DNA of 64,000 nucleotides from positions 2,702,338-2,766,337 of the forward strand of contig NZ_CP042913.1 of NCBI RefSeq assembly GCF_008065115.1, written 5' to 3'. This DNA comes from Bythopirellula goksoeyrii. GTDB lineage: Bacteria; Planctomycetota; Planctomycetia; Pirellulales; Lacipirellulaceae. Positions 18,932 to 27,802 of the stretch are shown here, one piece after another. Within the stretch, counting starts at the first letter, position 1. Each line of letters starts with the position of its first letter. A model generated the notes under the pieces. That model made no database searches. It had not been told where the DNA came from and saw nothing but the letters and a program-made list of their open reading frames with translations. The translations under genes and the position numbers were made by a program.

Positions 18932-19633
18932 CTAAGCCGCAAGCGGCTTTTGTGCCAGGCAGACCCAATCCCAGGGCGGTATTGCGTCGGACGCGTCCAG
19001 GCCATCGTCGTCCCACGGGTAGTGAACTTCCCGAAGGTGATCGACTTTCATCCCTCGTCCCACGAGCGCGCGACGAAGCTCCTGACGCGTGTAGTGCTTC
19101 TGCTCCGTGTCGCGGCGGTTGACGAGATCGGCCTCGGTATCCAAAGTTCCGCCAAACGCCTCGGAATCATGTTCCGCTACATGACGAGCGGATTCCAGTG
19201 ATGGGACTACTAACAGCAGATGCCCGCCGGGCCGCACCAGTTGCACTACGCTATCCCACTGACGAGTACGAAGAGCAGCATTGGGGGAAGTAATCACGTT
19301 AAGACAAGCAACCAGATGGCCGACTGTACCAAGCTGTGCACCAGCGTCTTCTAAAGGAAGCGTCTGCCAGGTTGCATGGTTCAACTCTCGGCAGAGGCCA
19401 CGAGCCCGCCGTACCATCGCCGAAGCGAAATCAAAAGCGACTACTTTGCCATATCGTCGGCCAAACTGCTTGGCAAAAGTCCCAATGCCACACCCCGCGT
19501 CAACCAGAGTTTGCCGCCGCGTAGGGTGCGCTGCGTCTACTAGTTCGACAAGCTGCTCGCCGCTACTAGCCGTGATGTCGCAGACAGATTTTTCAAATTC
19601 CGCTGCCAGACAGTTCCAATCTTGGTAACTCAT
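18932..19633 (-). CDS. Class I SAM-dependent methyltransferase
   Basis: 233 residues. Rossmann-type methyltransferase: motif I TLVDAGCGIGTFAKQF near residues 42-57, an acidic end of strand 2 (VVAFDFASAMV), and a GGHLLLVVPSLES segment matching post motif III. The substrate cannot be read from the sequence. It stands alone in its direction. It is convergent with the phosphatase-cytochrome gene, and 30 bp separate its start from the stop of the next minus-strand gene, with which it may share a transcript. Confidence 0.8.
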   Translation of the reverse strand: MSYQDWNCLAAEFEKSVCDITASSGEQLVELVDAAHPTRRQTLVDAGCGIGTFAKQFGRRYGKVVAFDFASAMVRRARGLCRELNHATWQTLPLEDAGAQLGTVGHLVACLNVITSPNAALRTRQWDSVVQLVRPGGHLLLVVPSLESARHVAEHDSEAFGGTLDTEADLVNRRDTEQKHYTRQELRRALVGRGMKVDHLREVHYPWDDDGLDASDAIPPWDWVCLAQKPLAA

Positions 19634-19663
19634 GAAAAGAGGGACGCCTTCCCAACCGACTTA

Positions 19664-20215
19664 CTATTTTAACAGTTTAAAAGATTCAATGACTCGAGTG
19701 GCCTGATCAGATTGCGCGAAATCTGGGGCACCGAGGGCCATCAGTTGGTAAAGTCTCGTTCCGACTAAGTAGAATCGACAGCGAGCCTCTCCATTGGCTG
19801 CTGGAATTGTGAAACGGAATTGAAGGCCCGGATGCGATTTATCCAGTGCGATACTCTTGCTCTCGACGAGTTCTCCTTGAAATACCTCTTGAAGTCGGTC
19901 ACGACCCGATACAAGTGCCGACGCCAACTCCTTTGGCCCCTTCCCTTCCAGATTCGGATTCTCCTGGTACGAGATCAGATAGACCCCTTGCTCCATGGGA
20001 ACCGTGTACTGATGCTGTGTCTCCTGGGCATCCCCTACGGTTGTCTTCTCGTACAGCGGCTCCCCAGGTAGCCCGATGCTGAATTGTCCAGCCTGATTCT
20101 TGAACTCGACCAATTCTGCTACTACTACCTGCTCCACTGCCCGCAGCGACGCTATCGGCAAGAGTAGGATTGAGGCTAAACCGAACGCTATTAGCCACAG
20201 TAAAGAGATTTTCAC
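19664..20215 (-). CDS. Hypothetical exported protein
   Basis: 183 residues from the GTG at 20215, chosen because GTGGAG lies ten bases upstream and the start gives a clean signal peptide (ISLLWLIAFGLASILLLPIA). A TTG at 20233 is in frame. The mature protein (FKNQAGQFSIGLPGEPLYEK; ISYQENPNLEGKGPKELASA; RFYLVGTRLYQLMALG; ATRVIESFKLL) resembles in outline the PsbP-like or DUF1795-type fold, where a precursor strand pair is followed by a long helix and a final F..SF.. helix. I would not go further than that. It lies upstream of the methyltransferase on the same strand. Confidence 0.6.
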   Translation of the reverse strand: MKISLLWLIAFGLASILLLPIASLRAVEQVVVAELVEFKNQAGQFSIGLPGEPLYEKTTVGDAQETQHQYTVPMEQGVYLISYQENPNLEGKGPKELASALVSGRDRLQEVFQGELVESKSIALDKSHPGLQFRFTIPAANGEARCRFYLVGTRLYQLMALGAPDFAQSDQATRVIESFKLLK

Positions 20216-20360
20216 TCTTCTTAGTCTCCACAATAAAGTCCTAGAATAGATAAATCTTACGAAACAGATATGATGATAATATACTATCCCGATCTAATTC
20301 GTATTCCTTGCCAGCAAAACTTCACGAATTCTCCGATGTTGGTTTTTAACTCTTTGGTAT

Positions 20361-20663
20361 CTAAAAAGGAAGTTCACCCGACCCTTTAGCTTCTGCACGA
20401 CAGATCTCGACTTCACAAGAAAGCTCATGCAATTGCAAACCTGGACGCAACGGAAAGTGAGCTCTGGCGCCATCGGGCATGTTTCGCAACTCAACATCAA
20501 GTTCCGCCATGTATTTCAAAAGGTCGGAAAGATAAGCCATTCCATCACTGTCGCCCATAATAGTAACTTTGACTACCTGCCCATTGAGAAGAGTAGGCGC
20601 GATTGACAACGTACCGTAATGTGCTGGCACATCAGAATAGCTATCTGTAAGTTCTCTTGCCAT
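20361..20663 (-). CDS. Small protein, possibly Imm32-like
   Basis: 100 residues from the ATG at 20663. A longer frame reaches back into the PQQ-protein gene but is unlikely, since it would overlap coding sequence on the same strand. Features: MARELTDSYSDVPAHYGT at the start, then MGDSDGMAYLSDLLKYMAEL, then HFPLRPGLQLHELSCEVEIC. A glycine-marked helix over L..LL..A followed by a L...S.E..I strand resembles immunity protein 32 (Imm32) as I recall it, but the match is by eye and weak. It lies 52 bp downstream of the PQQ-type gene and may share its transcript. No toxin gene is nearby. Confidence 0.5.
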   Translation of the reverse strand: MARELTDSYSDVPAHYGTLSIAPTLLNGQVVKVTIMGDSDGMAYLSDLLKYMAELDVELRNMPDGARAHFPLRPGLQLHELSCEVEICRAEAKGSGELPF

Positions 20664-20715
20664 TCTGTTTGATTCATTCGCTATCAAGAGGCCGAGGATG
20701 CGGTCATTCTGGGCA

Positions 20716-22164
20716 TCACTCCGCAATCGAATACAAATGTCCCGAAGTACGGATAATAATCTCATTGCCGACAATAGCTGGGGTCGCATCGATCGGTTCG
20801 TCGAGCATGTTGGTTGCCAGGACCTCGAATTCGGGGCCATGCTTGAGGACTGTTGTCGTGCCGTTGCGACCCGCAATGTAGATCCTGCCATCGGCGGCGA
20901 CCGGGGAAGAATAGACCGTGTCCATATCGGGTAGCCGCTTGCCCCGATAGATCACTTCCCCCGTGTCGGCATTGTAACAAGAAAGAATCGCGGTGTTGGC
21001 CTTGGTAAAATAGAGTTGGTCGTCATAGAGCAATGGCGAAGGGACATAAGGGGTGTCACGTTCGATGTGCCAGGCGATCTCATCGCTATCGGTGATGTCT
21101 CCTTTGGCGCTAAGGGGGATGGCATATAACGCTGAACCACGATGACCAGTCATGCAGAACACCAAGTCTCCGTGAAGCACAGCCGTGGGAACAGGATTGC
21201 TGGCTTGCCCCCCACATTCCCAAATGACTTCTCCGTTGGAAAGATCGTAGCCCCGAGCCCGATTCATGCCGTTGATGATAATTTGCACTTTGCTATCGTA
21301 CTCCACAATGAGTGGCGTGAGCCAGGTAGACGCTTCATCCCGTTCTACCTTCCACTTGCTTTCACCCGTGTTGGCATTGAGTGCGGTAATAAAAGATTGC
21401 CCTTCGTGATCCCAAATGATCACGAGCGTATCTTTGTACAACGCGGGAGAAGATCCCTCACCAAAGGAACCCCGCATGGTCTGATCGCCTAGATCTCTTT
21501 GCCAGCGAAGTTTGCCATCCATGGTGTAGGAATAGATGCCCCGCGAACCGAATGAAACATAAATGTTTTCGCCATCGGTCACCGGCGTCGCGGAGGCATA
21601 ACTGGACGTGCCGTGATGCCCTTCGTGAGGAATCGCCTCGCAAGCAGTTTCTTGCCAGACTAGTTCCCCCGTCTTGCGATCCAGGCACATGACAATGAAT
21701 TGATAGTAATTGGTAGGAGCCTCTGCTCGTCCGAAGCCACCTCCCCGACGGCCGCGGCGACGACGCTCGCCATCCCGAGGTCTTTCGCCATCTTGAGGAG
21801 GCTCTGCTTGAGCTAGCAACCCGTCGCGATCAGTTGCCACCAGTCGGAACGGAGCATGATCGGGTTCAGGGACGATACGACTCGCCGTATTGTCAGTTGA
21901 GTCAGCCGTTCGATCGGTCTTGATTGCGGTCTGAAGATAAATGCGATCCCCCCAGACCGTAGGTGAGCCGCTGCCCTGACCAGGGATTTCGACTTTCCAG
22001 CGGATGTTTTTGTCCTCGCTCCATGTAGTGGGTGGATTGCCATGCGGCGCTACTCCCGTGAACTCGGGCCCGCGAAAGCCGGGCCATTGGCGTGAAGCTT
22101 CTTCGCCGAAGGAAGAATTGGCGGCCACTAACAAGGACACGATCAAACAAGCGTACCTGAACAT
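20716..22164 (-). CDS. Exported PQQ-type beta-propeller protein
   Basis: 482 residues with signal peptide (FRYACLIVSLLVAANSSFG). The repeating pattern of a WD-like beta-propeller is clear: GDRIYLQTA, YIYVSFGSRGIYSYTMDGKL-type blades, LNANTGESKWKVERDE, AIPLSAKGD, SCYNADTGEVIYRG and IYIAGRNGTTTVL. Blades end in W or G-rich turns as in PQQ-binding quinoprotein-like domains and BamB. No PQQ-enzyme active-site motif is seen, so a structural or binding role is more likely than dehydrogenase activity. Around residues 130-150 is an Arg/Gly-rich insert (GERRRRGRRGGGFGR). This is a typical planctomycete exported propeller, also represented at 59898-61259. Confidence 0.85.
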   Translation of the reverse strand: MFRYACLIVSLLVAANSSFGEEASRQWPGFRGPEFTGVAPHGNPPTTWSEDKNIRWKVEIPGQGSGSPTVWGDRIYLQTAIKTDRTADSTDNTASRIVPEPDHAPFRLVATDRDGLLAQAEPPQDGERPRDGERRRRGRRGGGFGRAEAPTNYYQFIVMCLDRKTGELVWQETACEAIPHEGHHGTSSYASATPVTDGENIYVSFGSRGIYSYTMDGKLRWQRDLGDQTMRGSFGEGSSPALYKDTLVIIWDHEGQSFITALNANTGESKWKVERDEASTWLTPLIVEYDSKVQIIINGMNRARGYDLSNGEVIWECGGQASNPVPTAVLHGDLVFCMTGHRGSALYAIPLSAKGDITDSDEIAWHIERDTPYVPSPLLYDDQLYFTKANTAILSCYNADTGEVIYRGKRLPDMDTVYSSPVAADGRIYIAGRNGTTTVLKHGPEFEVLATNMLDEPIDATPAIVGNEIIIRTSGHLYSIAE

Positions 22165-22466
22165 GATTCGGCTCTCCGCATAGGATTTCTTGTATCGAGT
22201 TTGAACAGAGCGATAAGAGTTCGCCTTTGTTTAGCCATTTATTCTATAGACCAAGGAAATGTGAATCCTAGTGCAATTCTGGAGTAACTTGTGTGAATAT
22301 CTGAATCTCGTGGTCTTAGCCAACTATTTCTTGTTATATTTAGCGAGTAGTTGGCAAACTAGAGAATCCTTGTCGTACGATTCGATCCCATGGAGGTCGC
22401 CCAATTGAGATATGAGTGTCAGGCCAGATGGCCTGAGCGACTTGTGTTACGATGAGGCAACAGAGC
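22165..22466. other. Divergent promoter region with small inverted repeats
   Basis: 302 bp between the PQQ-protein gene (minus) and the ABC transporter operon (plus). Two inverted repeats are seen: GCCAACTA (22319-22326) with TAGTTGGC (22348-22355), and CAGGCC-AGAT-GGCCTG at about 22427-22442. No coding sequence is convincing. Promoters for both directions must lie here, but no consensus boxes are clear. Confidence 0.4.
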
Positions 22467-23363
22467 ATGGATGTCATTGCAACAACTGGACTCTCGTTAA
22501 ACTATGGCAATCGCATGGGGATCGCTTCGGTCGATCTCCAAGTGGCTCAAGGAGAAATCTTCGGCTTTCTGGGGCCAAATGGTGCCGGCAAGACGACCAC
22601 AATTCGAATTCTGTTGGGGTTTTTAAAATCAACGCAAGGTTCTGCTCGGATATTCGACCAGAATTGTTGGACTCACAGCGCCGAGATCAAACGAAGTGTG
22701 GGCTATTTACCAGGTGACCTCCGCCTCTATCCCTGGTTCACTGGCAAGAAGGCTCTTAGTATTGCTAGTTCTATTCGCGGCAAAAACCTTTCTAGCTTTG
22801 GCAAGGACCTTCTTGAGCGGTTCCAATTGGACGGCAACATACCCGTTCGAAAAATGTCGCGCGGAATGAGGCAAAAACTGGGGATTGTCCTAGCACTCGT
22901 ACACGAGCCGAAACTGATAATCCTCGACGAGCCGACTTCGGCGCTCGATCCTTTGATGTGTGACGAACTCTACCGCTGCCTGCGAGAATCCGTCTCAAGC
23001 GGTGCAACAGTCTTCTTTTCCAGTCATACACTTAGCGAAGTGGAACTCCTATGTAGTCGTGTCGCGATTGTTCGAAGTGGAAGAATCATTGCTGACGAAA
23101 CCATGGACGCCCTGCGGAAGCGAGTGCATCGTTCTGTCGTGCTACGGTTTCAGGAAGCAGAACAAGCCGAACAAGCTGAGCTGCCAAGCTTTCTGTTGCT
23201 CGAGCAGCGCAACGGCAAGGTGTGCCAATGTGTGCTGACGGGTACAACGCCCCAATTGATTGCCTGGGCGACTCATCAACCACTGGAAGATTTGTCAGTG
23301 AGTCCCCCCAGTCTTGAGAGCTTGTTTCGCCGATTTTATGAGCCGCAGGAGATCGGCAAGTGA
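22467..23363 (+). CDS. ABC transporter ATP-binding protein
   Basis: 298 residues from the ATG at 22467, which has TGAGG nine bases upstream; an ATG at 22452 would add five residues. Walker A GPNGAGKTT near residue 41, signature MSRGMRQKLG (a variant of LSGGQ with Met-Ser-Arg-Gly), Walker B LIILDEPTSALDP, and H-loop SSHTL. The C-terminal 80 residues form the extra domain typical of DrrA/CcmA-type subunits. It powers the permease encoded next, whose GTG start overlaps its TGA by 4 bp (GTGA). The pair is an ABC-2 exporter. Substrate unknown. Confidence 0.92.
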   Translation: MDVIATTGLSLNYGNRMGIASVDLQVAQGEIFGFLGPNGAGKTTTIRILLGFLKSTQGSARIFDQNCWTHSAEIKRSVGYLPGDLRLYPWFTGKKALSIASSIRGKNLSSFGKDLLERFQLDGNIPVRKMSRGMRQKLGIVLALVHEPKLIILDEPTSALDPLMCDELYRCLRESVSSGATVFFSSHTLSEVELLCSRVAIVRSGRIIADETMDALRKRVHRSVVLRFQEAEQAEQAELPSFLLLEQRNGKVCQCVLTGTTPQLIAWATHQPLEDLSVSPPSLESLFRRFYEPQEIGK

Positions 23364-24175
23364 TTAGAGGTATACTGCGAAAGACGCTCTACGAAACCTG
23401 GGTTCTGCATCTGGCATTTGGTCTCGCACTTTTTGTGGTGGGAATGTTGCTGACGATGTTACTTCCCCAACTAGAGGAAGGATTGAATCAGTTTTTGTCT
23501 ACGTTGCCCTTTGTACGTACGTTTATCCAAGCACTTCTTGGTGACGACTTTGGCGGAAACATCAATGCAGAAACGTTGCGAGCTATTGTATGGGTCCACC
23601 CAACTGTCTTGACACTATTGTGGGCTCAAGAGATTGTTTTCTGCACACGGCTCCCCGCGGGGGAAATAGACCGCGGGACGATCGACATTCTGCTTAGCTG
23701 GCCCGTCTCGCGGATTAAGCTGTATGTGAGCGAGACCTTAGTCTGGCTCATTTCAGGATTTTGGCTTTGTGGGATGCTCCTAGCGGGGCATAATGTCGCG
23801 AGTTTCTTCGCTCCGTCCCAGGGGGGACATGCTCTGACAAAGTCGTTGGTCGTGGTCGGCAATCTGTACTGCGTTTACTTTGCTGTTGGAGGCGTTGTTC
23901 TACTCATCTCAACGCTGAGCAATGTCAGGGGGCGAGCGATGGCCACGGCTTTCGGGTTGGTGGTGGCTTCGTTTTTACTCAACTTCCTGATTCAATTCTG
24001 GCCAGAAATCGACTTCCTGGGCACACTGGGGATCCTGAGCTACTATCGCCCCGCTAATATTTTGGCCACCGGCGAAGTACCCGTCGGCGATATGCTGACG
24101 CTCCTTGCCATCGGATCGATTGCGTGGGTCGTGGGACTGATAGTCTTTCGTCGGCGAAACATTTGCACTCTCTGA
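23360..24175 (+). CDS. ABC-2 type transporter permease
   Basis: 271 residues with about six transmembrane segments (near 17-36, 75-92, 118-140, 165-188, 197-217 and 242-262). A periplasmic loop follows TM1 (residues 38-72). The motif ELDRGTIDILLSWPVSR-like AGEIDRGTIDILLSWPVSR is diagnostic of ABC-2 permeases, where the ATPase contacts the coupling helix. Starts at a GTG that overlaps the ATPase stop, so translation is coupled. Two copies of this half-transporter probably assemble with two ATPases. Confidence 0.88.
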   Translation: MIRGILRKTLYETWVLHLAFGLALFVVGMLLTMLLPQLEEGLNQFLSTLPFVRTFIQALLGDDFGGNINAETLRAIVWVHPTVLTLLWAQEIVFCTRLPAGEIDRGTIDILLSWPVSRIKLYVSETLVWLISGFWLCGMLLAGHNVASFFAPSQGGHALTKSLVVVGNLYCVYFAVGGVVLLISTLSNVRGRAMATAFGLVVASFLLNFLIQFWPEIDFLGTLGILSYYRPANILATGEVPVGDMLTLLAIGSIAWVVGLIVFRRRNICTL

Positions 24176-24335
24176 GCGATATCTCACAGGCAATTCTGGT
24201 ATTTTGTGCTGGTAACTTCGCTCTTCTGTTGGTAACTTTCTTTGTGGATTGTCCAGTATTTTGCTACTCCCATGTGAATGGCAATCAGGAATCTGATCAA
24301 CCCTCTACAACTTGCTCTAATCAGGAGTTCTTGCC

Positions 24336-25559
24336 GTGGCCAGTGTTCGAACGCGACTCTCAATCATGATGTTTCTCCAGTTTTTTATCTGGGGGGCTTG
24401 GTATGTGACGGTCGGCAACTACATGACGGCCCATGGCATGTTTGATTATGTCTCTTGGGCTTATACCGTGGGGCCAATTGCCGCGATTATCTCACCGGTA
24501 TTCTTGGGAATGATTGCCGATCGTTTCTTTGCTACGGAACGCGTTCTCGCCACCATGCACTTGATTGGTGCCTTGAGCATGTTCGCCGTTCCTATGGCGG
24601 CAGAAGCTGGACCAGGGTACATGATTGCCATGCTGATGATCCACATGTTGGCATACATGCCAACTCTGGGACTCACCAATACCCTCGCATTTCACAACAT
24701 TGTCGATCAGGAGCGAGACTTCCCTTTGATACGCGTGTTCGGCACAATCGGGTGGATCGCGGCAAACTGGGTCGTGAGCAAATGGCTTCATGGCGACAAG
24801 GAGGCAGTTCAATTCTATGTGACCGGAATCGCCAGCATAGCATTGGCGGCTTTCAGCTTAACACTGCCCCACACTCCACCTCCGGCGGCAGGAAAGAAAG
24901 TAACTCTCGGCGAAATCTTCGGCGTCGACGCGTTGGCGCTACTCAAAGAATGGCCATTTATGGTGTTCATACTCGGTTCATTCCTTATCTGTATCCCCCT
25001 GGCAGCCTATTACGCTTTTGCACCCGTGTTTGTCGAGAAGATCGGATTTGAAGATGTGGCGTTCGCGATGTCCTTTGGGCAGATCTCAGAAATCGTGTTC
25101 ATGTTGTCGATGCCATTGTTTTTCCGCCGGCTCGGGGTGAAATGGATGCTCTTGGTGGGAATGGCTGCGTGGGTTGCCCGCTACGGCCTGTTCGCAGCGG
25201 CAGATGATGGCAACATCAAGTGGATGGTCATGCTGGGAATCTTGCTCCATGGAATTTGCTACGATTTCTTCTTTGTGACAGGGTTCATTTACACCGACAA
25301 AAAATGCTCCAAAGAAATTCGTGGCCAGGCCCAGGGACTCTTGGTGCTGGTAACTCAGGGACTTGGCCTCGGCATCGGAGCGCAAGTCGTCGGGAGATTG
25401 GTTGCGAACTACACTACTGCCGGAGAACCCCCAGTCACCGATTGGGGAAGCTTCTGGATCGTCCCCGCCGCCATGGCTGGAGTCGTGATGCTGCTGTTCG
25501 CGTTCTTGTTTAACGATCGAGCGGTGGAGGAGAAAGTCGAGGCTGAGACAGCAGAATGA
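24336..25559 (+). CDS. MFS transporter of the nucleoside:H+ symporter type
   Basis: 407 residues, about 12 transmembrane segments, GTG start with CAGGAG eight bases upstream. The N-terminal RLSIMMFLQFFIWGAWYVTV and the following segment match the NupG/XapB nucleoside:proton symporters, as do RVFGTIGWIAANWVVSKWL and GICYDFFFVTGFIYTDK in the second half. Planctomycetes carry several paralogues usually annotated as MFS or nucleoside transporter. Substrate is probably nucleosides or a related sugar, by family. It lies 160 bp after the ABC permease on the same strand and is convergent with the symporter gene. Confidence 0.85.
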   Translation: MASVRTRLSIMMFLQFFIWGAWYVTVGNYMTAHGMFDYVSWAYTVGPIAAIISPVFLGMIADRFFATERVLATMHLIGALSMFAVPMAAEAGPGYMIAMLMIHMLAYMPTLGLTNTLAFHNIVDQERDFPLIRVFGTIGWIAANWVVSKWLHGDKEAVQFYVTGIASIALAAFSLTLPHTPPPAAGKKVTLGEIFGVDALALLKEWPFMVFILGSFLICIPLAAYYAFAPVFVEKIGFEDVAFAMSFGQISEIVFMLSMPLFFRRLGVKWMLLVGMAAWVARYGLFAAADDGNIKWMVMLGILLHGICYDFFFVTGFIYTDKKCSKEIRGQAQGLLVLVTQGLGLGIGAQVVGRLVANYTTAGEPPVTDWGSFWIVPAAMAGVVMLLFAFLFNDRAVEEKVEAETAE

Positions 25560-25578
25560 AGGTGAAGTTGCGCGAGGC

Positions 25579-27324
25579 TTACGCCTCCCGCTCGCCTTGG
25601 TTCGATTTGCGTGTTAGCAGCGAAACCAGAATCAATGTGGCAAAACCCAAAGGAATCGTCACGATCCCCGGTTGGCTAAATGGCACCAAGGCGTCTTCTG
25701 CTGGGAGGCCGTAGACCGCCGAGAAGGTGTCTGCGCTGAGCAATATCCACGCCAGCGAACTGGTCATGCCCACGACCACAGCAGCGATAATACCCTGCTT
25801 GGTGACGCCCTTCCAGAACAGCAGCATCACCAGCGAAGGCAAGTTGGCCGAGGCAGCAACGCTAAACGCCCAGCCAACCAGGTAGCTGACATTGAGCTTC
25901 TCGAATAGGATACCCAGCACGATGGCAATTACTCCGACAACGACTGAGGTGATCTTGGCGACCCGAACTTGCTCGTGATCGGTAAGCTTGATTCCAGTGA
26001 AACATCCAGCCAGATCGTGCGCCACTGCACCAGCAGATGCCAGAATTAGACCGCTTACGGTGCCCAACACTGTTGTGAAAGCGATGGCAGAAATAATGGC
26101 AAATAGCAACTCGCTCATGCTTTTTGCCAAGAGCGGGGCGGCCATGTTGCTGTTGGTCACGTCCATCGCGCCGCTCGTCATTGCTCCCAGACCCATATAG
26201 AGCGTCAACACATAAAAGAATCCAATACAACCGATGCCGACAATCGTGCTCTTGCGGGCTGCGGCTTCGTCCTTGACCGTGTAGTAGCGAATAAGGATAT
26301 GTGGCAATGACGCTGTACCGCAAAAGAGCGCGAGCATCAGTGAGAGGAAGTTTAGCTTCTCAGAAAACTTATCTCCACGGATACCCTTGAATTTTGGATG
26401 TTCGCCGGGCCGCAAAACCTGGCTGCCGGGCGTGGGCTTGGGTAAATAGGTCGTGGTTACTGATCCATCCTCAGCAGTAGATTTCGCACTGGTCCACAGC
26501 ACGACCTCACTTTGCTGCAGGGTGCTAAAGAACTCTAGGGGGCCTAGTGGACCCGTGCTGGCTTCACCGCCGGGTAAACGAACTACGGAGCCAACGGGCC
26601 GCAGTGTTGCCTCTCCGGGTCCAGTGCCAAACGGCAAACCGTTGACAATCTCTTTTCCATCGGGAGTGACCGTCACCGTCTGTGGCTCTGGTGTAGTGGG
26701 ATCAACATCAAATCCTCGCTGAAGAATCATCACGGTGAGCACGGCACTAAAGATCACCAAAAGCGACCCTTTGAGGAACTGCACCCAAGTGGTCGAAACC
26801 ATGCCCGCAGTGACAACGATGAAGATGACCACCGCGCCGACGATGACTACACCTGCCCAGTGGGGCAAACCCAGCAGCGGTTGCACTAGCACCCCGGCAC
26901 CGACCATTTGCGGAATAAGATAGAACACGCTCACGGCCAACGTGCTTAGTCCCACCGCCAGCTTGATACCGGGTGAATCAAAACGCGAATTGAGTGCATC
27001 GGCAAAGGTAAATTTACCCAGTCGCTTCATCGGCTCGGCAACAACGAAGAGCGCTACGACCCAACCAGCCAGATATCCAATCGAATAGAGAAACCCATCG
27101 TAACCATGAAAGGCGATCATTCCGCAGATGCCTAAGAACGACGCAGCCGAGAGGTAATCCCCCGCGAAGGCCACGCCATTCACGAACCAAGGAATCTGCC
27201 CATGGGCAGCAAAATAGCCAGCTGAAGATTTGGCCCTACCGCCAAGATAGAAACTTAGCCCTAGTGTGATTCCGACGAACAGAAAGAAAATGGCGACCGC
27301 GAGAAACGAAGGCGTGTAAATCAC
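25579..27324 (-). CDS. actP: Sodium/solute symporter, acetate-permease type
   Basis: 581 residues from a GTG at 27324, which is preceded by GGAGGAAGAGCA, an excellent ribosome binding site, and overlaps the stop of the DUF485 gene. About 13 transmembrane segments. The start of the core, FVGITLGLSFYLGGRAKS and NGVAFAGDYLSAASFLGICG, matches ActP-type cation/acetate symporters. Between TM segments lies a soluble insert of about 90 residues (roughly 200-290), Pro/Gly/Thr-rich (PTTPEPQTVTVTPDGKEIVN), longer than in E. coli ActP. The transported solute is probably a short-chain monocarboxylate. Confidence 0.85.
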   Translation of the reverse strand: MIYTPSFLAVAIFFLFVGITLGLSFYLGGRAKSSAGYFAAHGQIPWFVNGVAFAGDYLSAASFLGICGMIAFHGYDGFLYSIGYLAGWVVALFVVAEPMKRLGKFTFADALNSRFDSPGIKLAVGLSTLAVSVFYLIPQMVGAGVLVQPLLGLPHWAGVVIVGAVVIFIVVTAGMVSTTWVQFLKGSLLVIFSAVLTVMILQRGFDVDPTTPEPQTVTVTPDGKEIVNGLPFGTGPGEATLRPVGSVVRLPGGEASTGPLGPLEFFSTLQQSEVVLWTSAKSTAEDGSVTTTYLPKPTPGSQVLRPGEHPKFKGIRGDKFSEKLNFLSLMLALFCGTASLPHILIRYYTVKDEAAARKSTIVGIGCIGFFYVLTLYMGLGAMTSGAMDVTNSNMAAPLLAKSMSELLFAIISAIAFTTVLGTVSGLILASAGAVAHDLAGCFTGIKLTDHEQVRVAKITSVVVGVIAIVLGILFEKLNVSYLVGWAFSVAASANLPSLVMLLFWKGVTKQGIIAAVVVGMTSSLAWILLSADTFSAVYGLPAEDALVPFSQPGIVTIPLGFATLILVSLLTRKSNQGEREA

Positions 27325-27551
27325 TGCTCTTCCTCCGTTGGTCCACAGAGGGCGCCGTAGATGAGTGCCAGTACAAACGCAGCCATGATCAGGCCAAAAC
27401 CATACCAAATGGCGACATTCACTCCCATAAAAGGAGTGGCGTCCATCGTGGCGGGCCAAAAGGTATTTAGAAGTACGAAGCCACCATAAAGCAACAGGTA
27501 CAAAGAGAACAACGCCAGGCCAATCCGCGAATTTCGAGAGTTCATGGGCAT
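27321..27551 (-). CDS. DUF485 membrane protein, partner of the symporter
   Basis: 76 residues with two transmembrane helices (about 10-30 and 45-66). DUF485 proteins (YjcH in E. coli) are encoded directly upstream of acetate symporters, and this gene overlaps the symporter start by 4 bp (GTGA). The family role is thought to be support of the symporter. The sequence is short and the match is largely by position, two-helix pattern and length. ATG at 27551 or 27545 could both be used; neither has a clear Shine-Dalgarno. Confidence 0.75.
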   Translation of the reverse strand: MPMNSRNSRIGLALFSLYLLLYGGFVLLNTFWPATMDATPFMGVNVAIWYGFGLIMAAFVLALIYGALCGPTEEEQ

Positions 27552-27690
27552 GATTGAGGAGGATTACGTTGAGAAGCCAAAAAGGCTGGACACACAGTGC
27601 CCCCAAGATAGCCCAACTGCCGTTCCAATCAAAGAGCCCTCCAGTTGAATCAAACTGTCTGGACCAGATTCGTTCTTAGCCAAAATGATT

Positions 27691-27777
27691 TTAGCCACGG
27701 ATGAAACACGGATTGTCACGGATTTGATTGAGGCTCCAATTCTTATCCGTGTTTGATCCGTGTCGATCCGTGGCTAA
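27691..27777. repeat. Long-hairpin word repeat, CACGGAT type
   Basis: Arm 1 (27691-27723): TTAGCCACGGATGAAACACG followed by GATTGTCACGGAT. Arm 2 (27745-27777): ATCCGTGTTTGATCCGTG then TCGATCCGTGGCTAA. Both arms are 33 nt and each holds three copies of CACGGAT or its complement, phased 9-12 nt apart. It lies just beyond the stop codon of the DEAD-box helicase gene (minus strand). Confidence 0.85.
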
Positions 27778-27802
27778 ATATTCTTCCTGACGATCGAAAG
27801 CC

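Noticed and set aside
20664-20891. Longer N-terminus for the small Imm32-like gene
   Set aside because: It would overlap the end of the propeller gene on the same strand in another frame; the ATG at 20663 is a better start.
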